Below, piece after piece: positions 1 through 5,551 of a stretch of DNA of 6,362 nt. Where the stretch lies: positions 1 to 6,362 of the forward strand of contig JAITFA010000210.1 in assembly GCA_031281685.1 (NCBI GenBank). Reading direction: 5' to 3'. Numbering within the stretch: position 1 is the stretch's first letter; each line of letters opens with the position of its first letter. The position numbers and the translations under genes are program-made. Under the pieces are notes generated by a model. It was not told the origin of the DNA, made no database searches, and saw only the letters and a list, made by a program, of their open reading frames with translations. Origin of the DNA: Treponema sp. (GTDB lineage: Bacteria > Spirochaetota > Spirochaetia > Treponematales > Breznakiellaceae).

Positions 1-358
1 GGCCAACTCGGACAATGTTCTGCGCGGGGGGCTTACTTCCAAGCACGTTGCTATTGACGAGCTTCTCCACATTCTGCGTTTCTCCGCGTTTAAGCCACAG
101 ATCCTCACGCCTCAAGGGAATACTTACCAGACGCCGAGTCGTGAGTTCGCCCTGTCCGTATTAAGCGGCAATGGCGAATGCTGTAAACTGCCTATATGCG
201 GTCCGGCTATTGTCATTGTTACCAAAGGCGCGGCTGATATTGACGGCCTTGCGCTTGGTCAAGGCGACTCCGCCTTCATTCCGGCGGACGCGGGAGCGCC
301 GCTTTCCATCACTGGAACCTACACTCTCTACAGCGCCACGCCTAACCTTTCGACCTGA
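1..358 (+). CDS. manA: Mannose-6-phosphate isomerase (type I), C-terminal part
   Basis: This is the 3' end of a gene that enters from the left; the reading frame starts at base 2, gives 118 residues and stops with TGA at 356-358. Type I phosphomannose isomerases are cytosolic zinc enzymes that interconvert mannose-6-phosphate and fructose-6-phosphate, feeding mannose into glycolysis or supplying GDP-mannose precursors. The first visible residues, SDNVLRGGLTSKH, match the strongly conserved block of the family that carries an active-site arginine. It is followed by the usual C-terminal cupin half: a 'TPSREFALSVL' strand, then a glycine-rich 'LGQGDSAFIPADAG' turn like the 'PGESAFI' of E. coli ManA. 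The zinc ligands lie upstream, outside the window. The next gene starts 12 bases downstream on the same strand, so the two may be cotranscribed. Identification is firm from the conserved block and the colinear C-terminus. Confidence 0.93.
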   Translation, partial: ANSDNVLRGGLTSKHVAIDELLHILRFSAFKPQILTPQGNTYQTPSREFALSVLSGNGECCKLPICGPAIVIVTKGAADIDGLALGQGDSAFIPADAGAPLSITGTYTLYSATPNLST

Positions 359-370
359 AAAGACAACAAG

Positions 371-838
371 ATGAGAATCTTTGTTGACGCAGATTCTTGT
401 CCCCGTCTCACGCGGTCGGCGGTGTTACGCGCCTCAGCGCGAACTGGTATTCAGGCAGTTTTTGTAGCGAACCGTCTGATTCCGGGTATAATTGGCCCAA
501 CCACGCTGATGGAACTTTGCCCGTCTGGTGAGGGCATGGCTGATGACCGCATAGTCGCGCTTGCCCGCGCTGGAGACCTTGTGATCACGCGGGACATACC
601 GCTCGCACAACGCCTTGTGGAAGCCTCGGTTATGGTTATAGATGATCGCGGAAGGGAGTACACGCCGGAAAACATTCAGGAACGACTGTCCCTGCGTGAC
701 TTTATGGTAGGACTTGCAGAAAATGGCCTCGGCAAAGACCGGGTTGCCCAGTATGGAAAACGGGAACTCAAAGCCTTTGCCGACAGTTTTAACCAGATTC
801 TTGCGAGGACGCTTAATCCTTCCGTCCGGTACATTTGA
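371..838 (+). CDS. YaiI/YqxD family (UPF0178, DUF188) protein
   Basis: A complete 155-residue protein, close to the usual length of about 150 for this family. It opens with MRIFVDADSCP, the hallmark N-terminus with two aspartates (D6, D8). It also has 'GDLVITRDIPLA' near residues 68-79 and 'VIDDRGREYTPENIQERLSLRDF' near 88-110, written here only as landmarks: the conserved D-R-G, E-N-I and R-D-F positions. These acidic positions resemble a PIN-like nuclease fold, which is how the family is often classed; no biochemical role is firmly established. The ATG at 371 follows manA after 12 bases with only a weak purine-rich stretch before it, so translation may depend partly on ribosomes finishing manA (inference). 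The last 26 bases overlap the convergent ppiC gene. Family assignment is confident; function is unknown. Confidence 0.92.
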   Translation: MRIFVDADSCPRLTRSAVLRASARTGIQAVFVANRLIPGIIGPTTLMELCPSGEGMADDRIVALARAGDLVITRDIPLAQRLVEASVMVIDDRGREYTPENIQERLSLRDFMVGLAENGLGKDRVAQYGKRELKAFADSFNQILARTLNPSVRYI

Positions 839-1091
839 TGATGTGATACCCAAACTGGGTCTGAACCACATCTCCCACTGAACCCGGGGAAAGCCGTTTC
901 ACCGCCGCCTCAAAAGGTGCAACCATCTTCCCCGACCCGAACCAGCCGAGGTCTCCGCCGGAAGACTTCGATGGACAGGAAGAAAACTCCCGCGCCAGCG
1001 ACTCAAACTGAGCACCCTGTTTAATCCGTTTCAAAAGCTCATCCGCCTGTGTTCTGCTTTTCACCAGTATATGGCTCGCTCGCCATTCCAT
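813..1091 (-). CDS. ppiC: Parvulin-type peptidyl-prolyl cis-trans isomerase
   Basis: A single-domain parvulin of 92 residues, almost the same length as E. coli PpiC (93). Such proteins speed cis-trans isomerisation of peptide bonds before proline. Key blocks are 'ASHILVKS' near the N-terminus, 'SCPSKSSGGDLGWFGSGKMV' in the middle (the GGDLG-F-G-MV signature), and 'TQFGYHIIK' near the C-terminus. There is no signal peptide or membrane segment, so it should be cytosolic. I chose the ATG at 1091 rather than the GTG three codons upstream because an AGGAG lies 8 bases before the ATG, and the GTG would overlap that site. The gene converges on the YaiI-family gene and overlaps its 3' end by 26 bases. 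Just upstream lies a remnant resembling an IS200/IS605 right end, so its promoter may have been altered (inference). Confidence 0.93.
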   Translation of the reverse strand: MEWRASHILVKSRTQADELLKRIKQGAQFESLAREFSSCPSKSSGGDLGWFGSGKMVAPFEAAVKRLSPGSVGDVVQTQFGYHIIKCTGRKD

Positions 1092-1099
1092 ATACCACA

Positions 1100-1104
1100 C
1101 TCCT
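1100..1104 (-). promoter_or_regulatory. Ribosome binding site of ppiC
   Basis: AGGAG on the - strand, 8 bases before the ATG at 1091. It decides between the ATG and the GTG at 1100, whose first base is part of this site. Confidence 0.75.
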
Positions 1105-1117
1105 AATTGGTCAGTAA

Positions 1118-1138
1118 CCCCATGTCTAAAGACAGGGG
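1118..1138 (-). other. Stem-loop typical of an IS605 3' end / omega-RNA
   Basis: Eight base pairs (GGGG/CCCC and GACA/TGTC) with a single bulged base at 1122 and a four-base TTTA loop on the - strand. A second inverted repeat, 1139-1146 with 1168-1175 (cttgtagc / gctacaag, perfect, 21-base loop), abuts it and spans the stop codon of the tnpB-like tail. Two stacked stems at this place resemble the scaffold of TnpB omega-RNAs. No T-run follows, so it is a poor intrinsic terminator. Confidence 0.55.
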
Positions 1139-1168
1139 CTTGTAGCTTGGCTGATTACTCAACGTGCG

Positions 1169-1279
1169 CTACAAGGTTTCTGCTTCCACGATAGTTTCAC
1201 TCTTATCGCCAAGAGCCAGAGCCACCATGTCCACAGACGTTTCGGACGTAAGTCCGCACTACGCGGATACGAGCTTGTA
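1169..1279 (-). pseudogene. Possible tnpB (IS605 OrfB) C-terminal fragment
   Basis: On the - strand the frame ending at TAG 1169-1171 reads about 36 codons upstream, with one in-frame TAG at 1259-1261 dividing 'YKLVSA' from 'CGLTSETSVDMVALALG' and the tail 'DKSETIVEAETL'. TnpB proteins often end in a low-conservation tail of the 'ALxL...SETxxxEAG' kind just before the 3' hairpin, and this fragment fits in both position and flavour. The catalytic RuvC-like and zinc-finger parts are absent. The segment begins directly after the stop codon of the DUF4469 pseudogene, suggesting an old insertion or deletion join. The fragment is too short for certainty; it could also be unrelated intergenic sequence. 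Confidence 0.4.
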
Positions 1280-1281
1280 GA

Positions 1282-1993
1282 CTAAACTATCTTTATCACC
1301 ATGTCAACAAAAGGTTTCCCATCTATCACTGGGAAGCTGATGCGGAGGTCTCTGACACCGCCACAGTCGCGTGAGGAGAACACACCCCGCCTTTGCGGTT
1401 TTAGGGTCAGGTCTTTGTCATAGGTAACTGTATGAGGAACTTTCAGGAGCTGACCGGAAGAACTGAATTGCGTTATTATCCGTACGCGGTAAGTCCCGGC
1501 GGAAAGCGAGCGGATTAGGGCGATGAGTTCGGAGGGGTTATTTACCACAATGTCGGAGGGATCGACTTTTACCTCTACGCCACCACCCGCAGGTACGAAG
1601 TAGAGTCCCACATCGCTCTGATCTCCGACTAAATTCAGCTTCCAGCTTCGCGCCGGAGAGTTTCACGTTCACCGAGCCGGGCTTGAGGTCGGTTACTGAG
1701 GTGAGGACGGTTTCGCTTACAACCGCAGCAACATGCTTGGGCTTTATCTGGGAGACGGCGGAGCGCAGAGCTAGGCCCGGATGCAGGTTAATTCTGATCT
1801 TGTGCTTACTATGATCAAAGTCTTCCTCCGGCGTGTCGAAGACACCACTTATGCTGGGGAAGGCGTTGAACAGTTCGGGAGCCACTGGTGTTCGACACGC
1901 TGCCGAGGGACAGAGACGCCGGTGGCGGGATAGACCACCGGTGCCAGAGAAGAGACACCGCCAGGTGCCAGACACACTGTCGATATCAGACAT
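1282..1993 (-). pseudogene. Frameshifted DUF4469-like domain protein, N-terminus missing
   Basis: Two - strand frames together give one recognisable domain. The upstream frame (1993 down to about 1630) carries 'PSISGVFDTPEEDFD', then 'KHKIRINLHPGLALR' and 'DLKPGSVNVKLSGAKLEAEF'. The downstream frame (about 1660 down to 1282) continues with 'GDQSDVGLYFVPAGG', 'DIVVNNPSELIALI', 'LSAGTYRVRIITQFSS' and 'LLKVPHTVTYD'. This order matches the Ig-like DUF4469 domain that in Bacteroidetes and spirochaetes often follows an HU-like DNA-binding domain. Joining needs a one-base shift in the overlap 1612-1662, most likely near 1623-1635. No HU-like domain is seen upstream; instead there is a repeat tract, then the divergently transcribed protease gene. 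About 35 extra residues follow the expected end of the domain. Best read as a decayed gene; a sequencing error could explain the single shift but not the phase changes upstream. Confidence 0.72.
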
Positions 1994-2285
1994 GCCGCCA
2001 GCGGTGGGATAATCTGCTGGTGCCTGACATGCTGCCGATGGTGGGAGAGACCACCAGTGCCAGACACGCCGCCGGTGTCAGCCATGCTGCTGGTGTCAGA
2101 CACACCGCTGGGAGACGTTACCGGGGAAAGAGACGCCGGTGGCGGGAGAGACCACCGGTGCCAGAGAAGACACGCCGCCGGGGACAGAGACGCTACCGCT
2201 TACGCCATCGGTGCCAGACACACCACCGGGACACAGCCAGTGCTAGAGACACCAGTGCCAGACACACCAGCGGTATCAGACACCG
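1889..2285 (-). repeat. Degenerate GVS(G/D)TG-coding repeat tract
   Basis: A GC-rich tract built of short related units. The 11-mer gtgccagacac occurs exactly at 1965-1975, 2057-2067, 2211-2221 and 2255-2265, with variants (tatcagacac, gtgtcagacac) in between. A longer unit of about 60 bases is present twice, at 1903-1962 and 2121-2179, with only a few differences. Each copy holds a 7-bp inverted repeat CCGGTGG/CCACCGG with a 9-base loop (1919-1941 and 2136-2158). Read on the - strand, the units encode Gly/Ser/Thr/Val-rich peptide such as 'GVSDTAGVSGTGVSSTG' and 'SDTSSMADTGGVSGTGGLS'. Spacings between the four 11-mers (92, 154, 44) are not multiples of three, so adjacent copies fall in different frames. 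It probably was the linker of the DUF4469 gene, now broken by indels; a non-coding minisatellite is the alternative. Confidence 0.75.
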
Positions 2286-2308
2286 GACAACGCGGTCGCT
2301 TACAGTGA

Positions 2309-2328
2309 GGCTTGCGCGGAGGCAAGCC
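2309..2328. other. 7-bp inverted repeat between repeat tract and protease gene
   Basis: GGCTTGC / GCAAGCC with a 6-base loop. The bases around it (gcgcggaggcaagccctttgcg) partly recur at about 2387-2407 (gacgcgggaagtcctttgcgg), hinting at a short dispersed or tandem repeat. The rest of 2286-2417 shows no gene on either strand. Confidence 0.4.
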
Positions 2329-2417
2329 CTTTGCGTACAAGGAGGTATCAGCCGTTTTTTGGGGAAGCCTGTACGCTGGGTCGTGGACGCGGGAAGTCCT
2401 TTGCGGCTAAACTTTCC

Positions 2418-2445
2418 TCAACCTTATGTCTTTTTAAGGTATACT
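2418..2445 (+). promoter_or_regulatory. Putative promoter of the protease-holB-kinase operon
   Basis: A good -10 hexamer TATACT at 2440-2445, with a poor -35 candidate TCAACC at 2418-2423 sixteen bases upstream. It sits 18 bases before the ATG at 2464, leaving a very short leader. The A+T-rich stretch 2408-2450 contrasts with the GC-rich repeat tract before it. Confidence 0.5.
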
Positions 2446-2463
2446 GAAGAAAGGGAGTATCTC

Positions 2464-2877
2464 ATGGGAACGTTTACTGAAGAGATTACCTTGGACAATG
2501 TCGGGGATATCATCAACGTACGAAACGGACGTATTTCAGACGCAAACATCCGCACGGTTACACTGGATGCTCTGCCCGATACTGGTGCGTGGACCCCGGC
2601 CATTAACGAGGAGGTACGGCAAAAACTGGGGCTTGCCGTCGTGGAAATGGTAGAGTCCGGGATCGCGGACGGCTCAACCGCTGAATACGGCCTCACCGAA
2701 CCAGTGGAAATCCGCTGGAAAGACCGCCGCATCAGCCAAGAGGAGGTGGTCGTACCCAATGCAAGCGAAATCCTCATGGGTGCGCTGCCCCCGGAAAGCA
2801 TGGACCTCTACGTTGATCCGGTAAATCAGCGTCTTATCGGCGTCCATAGAGACCAGCAGATACGCCGGCTCAAATAG
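2464..2877 (+). CDS. Clan AA (retropepsin-like) aspartic protease
   Basis: A 137-residue single-domain protein. The catalytic motif is D39-T40-G41 in 'ALPDTGAW', preceded by hydrophobic strands as in retropepsins. A flap-like 'ADGSTAEYG' lies at 68-76, and the second conserved block, hydrophobic-hydrophobic-Gly, is 'EILMG' at 102-106. One motif per chain means it must dimerise to form an active site. No signal peptide or membrane segment is seen. The start at 2464 is supported by AAGGGAG (2451-2457) six bases upstream; the frame is open far upstream to 1888, but that extension is Arg-rich repeat sequence. Such small proteases are common in Treponema genomes; their substrates are not known. 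The next gene begins 22 bases downstream, so it is probably cotranscribed with the clamp-loader gene. Confidence 0.88.
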   Translation: MGTFTEEITLDNVGDIINVRNGRISDANIRTVTLDALPDTGAWTPAINEEVRQKLGLAVVEMVESGIADGSTAEYGLTEPVEIRWKDRRISQEEVVVPNASEILMGALPPESMDLYVDPVNQRLIGVHRDQQIRRLK

Positions 2878-2899
2878 AGACCCGTAAGGAGTAGGGACT

Positions 2900-4198
2900 A
2901 TGTTTGAAACCATTGTGGGGCAGAGCGCGGTGAATCAGCTTGCCCGTGATAAGGCAGCCGGAAAGCTGGCGCCAGCGCTTCTGTTCGTGGGACCGCCAGC
3001 GTCGGGTAAGGGAAGCGCGGCGCTTGAGCTTGCCCGCGTCCTGTCCTGCGAACAGCTCAACGCACCGGAGGACTGCGCCTGCGCTTCCTGTGCCAGACAC
3101 CGCGTACTTGCGGACCCCGACACGTTGCTGCTTGGGTCTCGTGCGTTTTACGCCGAGATTGCCGCCAGCGCCGCCGCGTTTCAGCGCGATACAGCGGCAG
3201 GGCGAACCCTGTTTATCCGCTCAACGCGCAAACTCCTTGCCCGCTTTTCGTCGCACCTGTGGGAGGAAGACGCCAAGTTTAACAAAATAAGCGCGCACCT
3301 CGTTGCTCTGGAAGAAGATATTGACGCGCTCAACATAGCCAAAACCGAAGCTGCGCTCAAAAAGCGGATAGATTCGATACTCAAAAACGCGCTAAAGCTG
3401 GAAAGCGAGGGCATGAGCGACCTCATACCCATCGCACAGATCAGACGCGCTGCTTACTGGAGCCATCTTGCGCCGTTCGGCAGGCGGAAATTTCTACTCC
3501 TTGAAAACGCCGACCGTATGCAGGAAGGGGCGCGTAACTCGCTGTTAAAGCTCCTTGAAGAACCGCCCGCGTCGTTAAGCATCGTGCTTACCAGCGCCCG
3601 TGAGGGAACTTTGTTACCCACGATACTGTCGCGTTTGCGCCCATACCGCTTTGTTCAGCGCCCGCCGGAACTTGAGGCGCAGATCATACAGAGCCTTTTT
3701 CATGAAGCAAGCAATAAGGGTATTGGCGCGTACCTTGACTCATTTCTGCCAGTGTCAGCCGAGAGCCTGCAACCGCTCGCTGCGTTTCTGGCCGCTTCGA
3801 TTGCCCTTAAAACAGTGCGGCTTTTGCAGCGCAAAGGTCAGCCTTTGCCCGAAGAACTGGTGTCGCTGGGTAAGATAAGTGCGCCTGTAGCGGAAAACGC
3901 CGGTCTTGGCAGACCAGATACTGACGCTAAAACAGTTATCGCCAAAGTCGTTGACGGCGCTGGCGGTTTTGAGCTAAGAAGCCTGTTTCTGCGCTTCCTA
4001 AGTAGCCTGCTGGCGCTGGTTTCTAAGAGCGCCACTGAGGAACCTGCTAATACCCCGAATATTGGGCGCGATATTTGGCGAAAATATACAGGAGAGGCGG
4101 CAAACGCAGTGGGGACCTATAACCAGAGTCCATCGCTGGCGCTGGAACGTTTGATGACCGCCCTGCCCGGGGAACTTGTGCGGAACTTTGGTGTATAA
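2900..4198 (+). CDS. holB: DNA polymerase III delta'/gamma-like clamp-loader AAA+ protein
   Basis: A 432-residue AAA+ protein of the clamp-loader type, which loads the beta sliding clamp during replication. It starts 'FETIVGQSAVNQL', has Walker A 'GPPASGKGS' at 31-39, and four zinc-ligand cysteines (50, 59, 61, 64). 'IPIAQIR' lies at 176-182, a Walker B-like 'LLLENAD' at 199-205, and 'NSLLKLLEEPP' at 213-223. Sensor 1 is near 'LTS' 230-232, then 'SRLR' at 244-247 where gamma/delta' have SRC. The Walker B acid pair is changed to E-N, so ATP hydrolysis is doubtful and delta' is the better label than gamma. Between the zinc module and 'IPIAQIR' there is an unusual insert of about 95 residues (80-175), charged and helical, perhaps coiled coil. 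AAGGAG at 2886-2891 supports the ATG. The kinase gene follows after 9 bases. Confidence 0.85.
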   Translation: MFETIVGQSAVNQLARDKAAGKLAPALLFVGPPASGKGSAALELARVLSCEQLNAPEDCACASCARHRVLADPDTLLLGSRAFYAEIAASAAAFQRDTAAGRTLFIRSTRKLLARFSSHLWEEDAKFNKISAHLVALEEDIDALNIAKTEAALKKRIDSILKNALKLESEGMSDLIPIAQIRRAAYWSHLAPFGRRKFLLLENADRMQEGARNSLLKLLEEPPASLSIVLTSAREGTLLPTILSRLRPYRFVQRPPELEAQIIQSLFHEASNKGIGAYLDSFLPVSAESLQPLAAFLAASIALKTVRLLQRKGQPLPEELVSLGKISAPVAENAGLGRPDTDAKTVIAKVVDGAGGFELRSLFLRFLSSLLALVSKSATEEPANTPNIGRDIWRKYTGEAANAVGTYNQSPSLALERLMTALPGELVRNFGV

Positions 4199-4207
4199 GA
4201 GGATGCT

Positions 4208-5470
4208 ATGCGACAATTCATCAGACGAGCCTTGCAAAAACTAAATAAATTGACCGTAGAGCAGATCCGCGATCTGCTCTTTTCAGCAGCCGCTGAAATC
4301 GACCGGCTGGAAACGGTGCTTGATTCGCTCACCGAGGGGATTCTGGTTTGCGATACTGACCATAACCTGATTCTGGCCAACAAATACGCGGAACGCTTCT
4401 TGTCGTTGAACGCGAGCGAGGGAACCAAGCCGATCTGGACGCAGATTCAGGACGATATAGTGGCCATGTTCTTTGAGACCACGCTCCAAAGCGGGGATCG
4501 GGTGCAGGAGCGGGAGTTTGACGTGGAAGCCAATGGTAAACAGCGGCTTCTCTCCTTCAATGTGTTACCGCTCGTGCGCGACCGGCAGGTCTGCGGTTCC
4601 CTGATTTATATTGAAGATATTACCGAGAAGCGAAGTAAAGAGGCGCTTATGCGGCGTATGGAAAACCTCGCCAGCCTCACTACCCTGGCCGCAGGCGTCG
4701 CGCATGAGATAAAAAACCCGCTCGGCTCGATTTCGATTCACATTCAGCTTATCCAGAAGGCGACCAATGCTAACAAAGCGGCTTATGTCGAAGAGCATGG
4801 GCCGGATGACAGTACCGAAATGGCAAGGTACTTCAAGCTCTTGGATAAATACCTTGCTGTGGTGAACGAGGAAATTGACCGCCTGAACCATATTGTCGTA
4901 GACTTCCTCTTTGCCGTGAGGCCAATGGATATGGACATCCGCAAAGGGGACATCAACGAGATCATCAGAGACCTCATCAGCTTTGTCAGCGTTGAACTGG
5001 AACAGACGCAGATCGCCAGCGAATTACGGCTCGCTAAGGACCTGCCCGCTATTAACTTTGATGAACGCCACATAAAACAGGTTTTACTCAACCTTATCAA
5101 AAACGCCATAGCAGCCATGTCCGATGGCGGCGTACTCACGGTTATAACCGAAGCGACCGATACAGAGGTCTTTATCAGGATCAGCGATACGGGGGTCGGG
5201 ATTCCAGAGGAGAATCTGTCAAAGATTTTTGAGCCGTACTTCACCACCAAAGCAACTGGTTTGGGGCTTGGGCTGACGCTCGTGTTCAAAATTATCCGTG
5301 AGCATCAGGGAGAAATCACGGTTAAGTCCAAGCCCAGCGAGGGTACCTGTTTCACCATTTCCCTGCCTATTCCTCAGAAGGAATGGCGGCTCATTAGCTA
5401 TGGCGGCGACAAAGCGGAGACCGCGTCGCATGACACTGCGTATCAAGGGGAAAATTTCTATACGCTGTGA
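4208..5470 (+). CDS. Cytosolic PAS-domain sensor histidine kinase (AtoS/NtrB-type)
   Basis: A 420-residue protein without a membrane segment. A PAS domain spans about 33-140 ('[20 protein letters not shown]' to '[10 protein letters not shown]'). The dimerisation/phosphoacceptor domain has the H-box '[13 protein letters not shown]' with H166. The ATPase domain has an N-box at N295/N299, the G1 box 'DTGVGIP' at 327-333, 'FEPYFTTK' at 341-348 and the G2 box 'GLGLGL' at 351-356. The phosphoacceptor hairpin carries an insert (about 185-212, acidic, '[11 protein letters not shown]') longer than usual. H-E-I-K-N-P and 'FEPYFTTK' are typical of NtrB/AtoS kinases that partner sigma-54 activators. No response regulator follows in the window, so its partner is elsewhere. 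The AGAGGA site (4198-4203) overlaps the holB stop, suggesting translational coupling. About 30 residues after the last ATPase strand are of unknown use. Confidence 0.93.
   Translation: MRQFIRRALQKLNKLTVEQIRDLLFSAAAEIDRLETVLDSLTEGILVCDTDHNLILANKYAERFLSLNASEGTKPIWTQIQDDIVAMFFETTLQSGDRVQEREFDVEANGKQRLLSFNVLPLVRDRQVCGSLIYIEDITEKRSKEALMRRMENLASLTTLAAGVAHEIKNPLGSISIHIQLIQKATNANKAAYVEEHGPDDSTEMARYFKLLDKYLAVVNEEIDRLNHIVVDFLFAVRPMDMDIRKGDINEIIRDLISFVSVELEQTQIASELRLAKDLPAINFDERHIKQVLLNLIKNAIAAMSDGGVLTVITEATDTEVFIRISDTGVGIPEENLSKIFEPYFTTKATGLGLGLTLVFKIIREHQGEITVKSKPSEGTCFTISLPIPQKEWRLISYGGDKAETASHDTAYQGENFYTL
4258..4283 (+). terminator. Terminator-like hairpin inside the kinase gene
   Basis: AGAGCAGATC (4258-4267) and GATCTGCTCT (4271-4280) form a perfect 10-bp stem with a three-base CGC loop, followed directly by T's (4280-4283). 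It lies in codons 17-25 of the kinase gene. It has the shape of a weak intrinsic terminator, with a short T-run and half G+C; it could also be a protein-binding palindrome or chance in the '[10 protein letters not shown]' codons. Confidence 0.4.
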
Positions 5471-5482
5471 TACTATAACGGC

Positions 5483-5510
5483 TTGATTAAAACCATCAAT
5501 TCTATAAGAT
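5483..5510 (+). promoter_or_regulatory. Putative metE promoter
   Basis: TTGATT (5483-5488) and TAAGAT (5505-5510) with a 16-base spacer, in the 81-base gap after the kinase gene. A small inverted repeat, ttgat (5483-5487) and atcaa (5495-5499), overlaps the -35 and could be an operator. The gap is too short for a SAM or cobalamin riboswitch and no T-box-like element is seen. No terminator was found after the kinase gene, so read-through is possible. Confidence 0.4.
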
Positions 5511-5541
5511 ATAAAAACCTCTTGAACACAATAGGAGCGTA

Positions 5542-5546
5542 TGGAG
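5542..5546 (+). promoter_or_regulatory. Ribosome binding site of metE
   Basis: TGGAG five bases before the ATG at 5552. A second purine-rich site, TAGGAG (about 5533-5537), lies before a three-codon reading frame ATG GAG TTA TAA (5541-5552) whose stop overlaps the metE start as TAATG. Confidence 0.5.
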
Positions 5547-5551
5547 TTATA

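Larger units (their letters stand above)
1110..1281 (-). mobile_element. Probable IS200/IS605-type right-end remnant
   Basis: This 170-base stretch separates the DUF4469 pseudogene from ppiC and holds no intact gene. Read on the - strand it has a short C-terminal tail of coding sequence ending in TAG at 1169-1171. An 8-bp inverted repeat follows (1168-1175 with 1139-1146), and then a hairpin of the form CCCC-TGTC-TTTA-GACA-t-GGGG at 1138-1118. Hairpins with this TTTA loop and C/G-rich foot, placed just after tnpB, are typical of the right end of IS200/IS605-family elements. There is no transposase body and no left end, so this would be a dead fragment. The exact boundary near 'TTACTGACC' (about 1110-1118) is a guess. 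The assignment rests on family resemblance I recall, not on a search. Confidence 0.5.

Noticed and set aside
846..860. Small hairpin accca-aac-tgggt as a bidirectional terminator for ppiC and the YaiI-family gene.
   Set aside because: The stem is only 5 bp, lies within the ppiC coding sequence, and no T-run follows on either strand.
434..871. 145-residue - strand frame opposite the YaiI-family gene.
   Set aside because: It is antisense to a well-recognised family protein and has no family resemblance or ribosome binding site.
1849..2103. 84-residue - strand frame across the repeat tract.
   Set aside because: Only part of it has the Ser/Gly/Thr repeat character; the rest is out of phase. It is treated as part of the repeat tract and pseudogene rather than as a gene.
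1889..2285. CRISPR array.
   Set aside because: The repeats are unequal in spacing (92, 154, 44), degenerate, and the 'spacers' are themselves related repeat sequence; no cas gene is present.
1888..2463. Long + strand open frame that runs in frame into the aspartic protease, suggesting a 329-residue protein.
   Set aside because: The extension is Arg/His/Cys-rich translation of the repeat tract, has no domain character, and the ATG at 2464 has a good ribosome binding site and -10 element right before it.
4783..5289. 168-residue - strand frame opposite the kinase gene.
   Set aside because: It is the antisense shadow of the HisKA/ATPase coding sequence, Ser-rich as expected from the reverse complement of the kinase codons.
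5471..5551. SAM, cobalamin or T-box leader before metE.
   Set aside because: The gap is only 81 bases and shows no matching conserved stems or T-box sequence.
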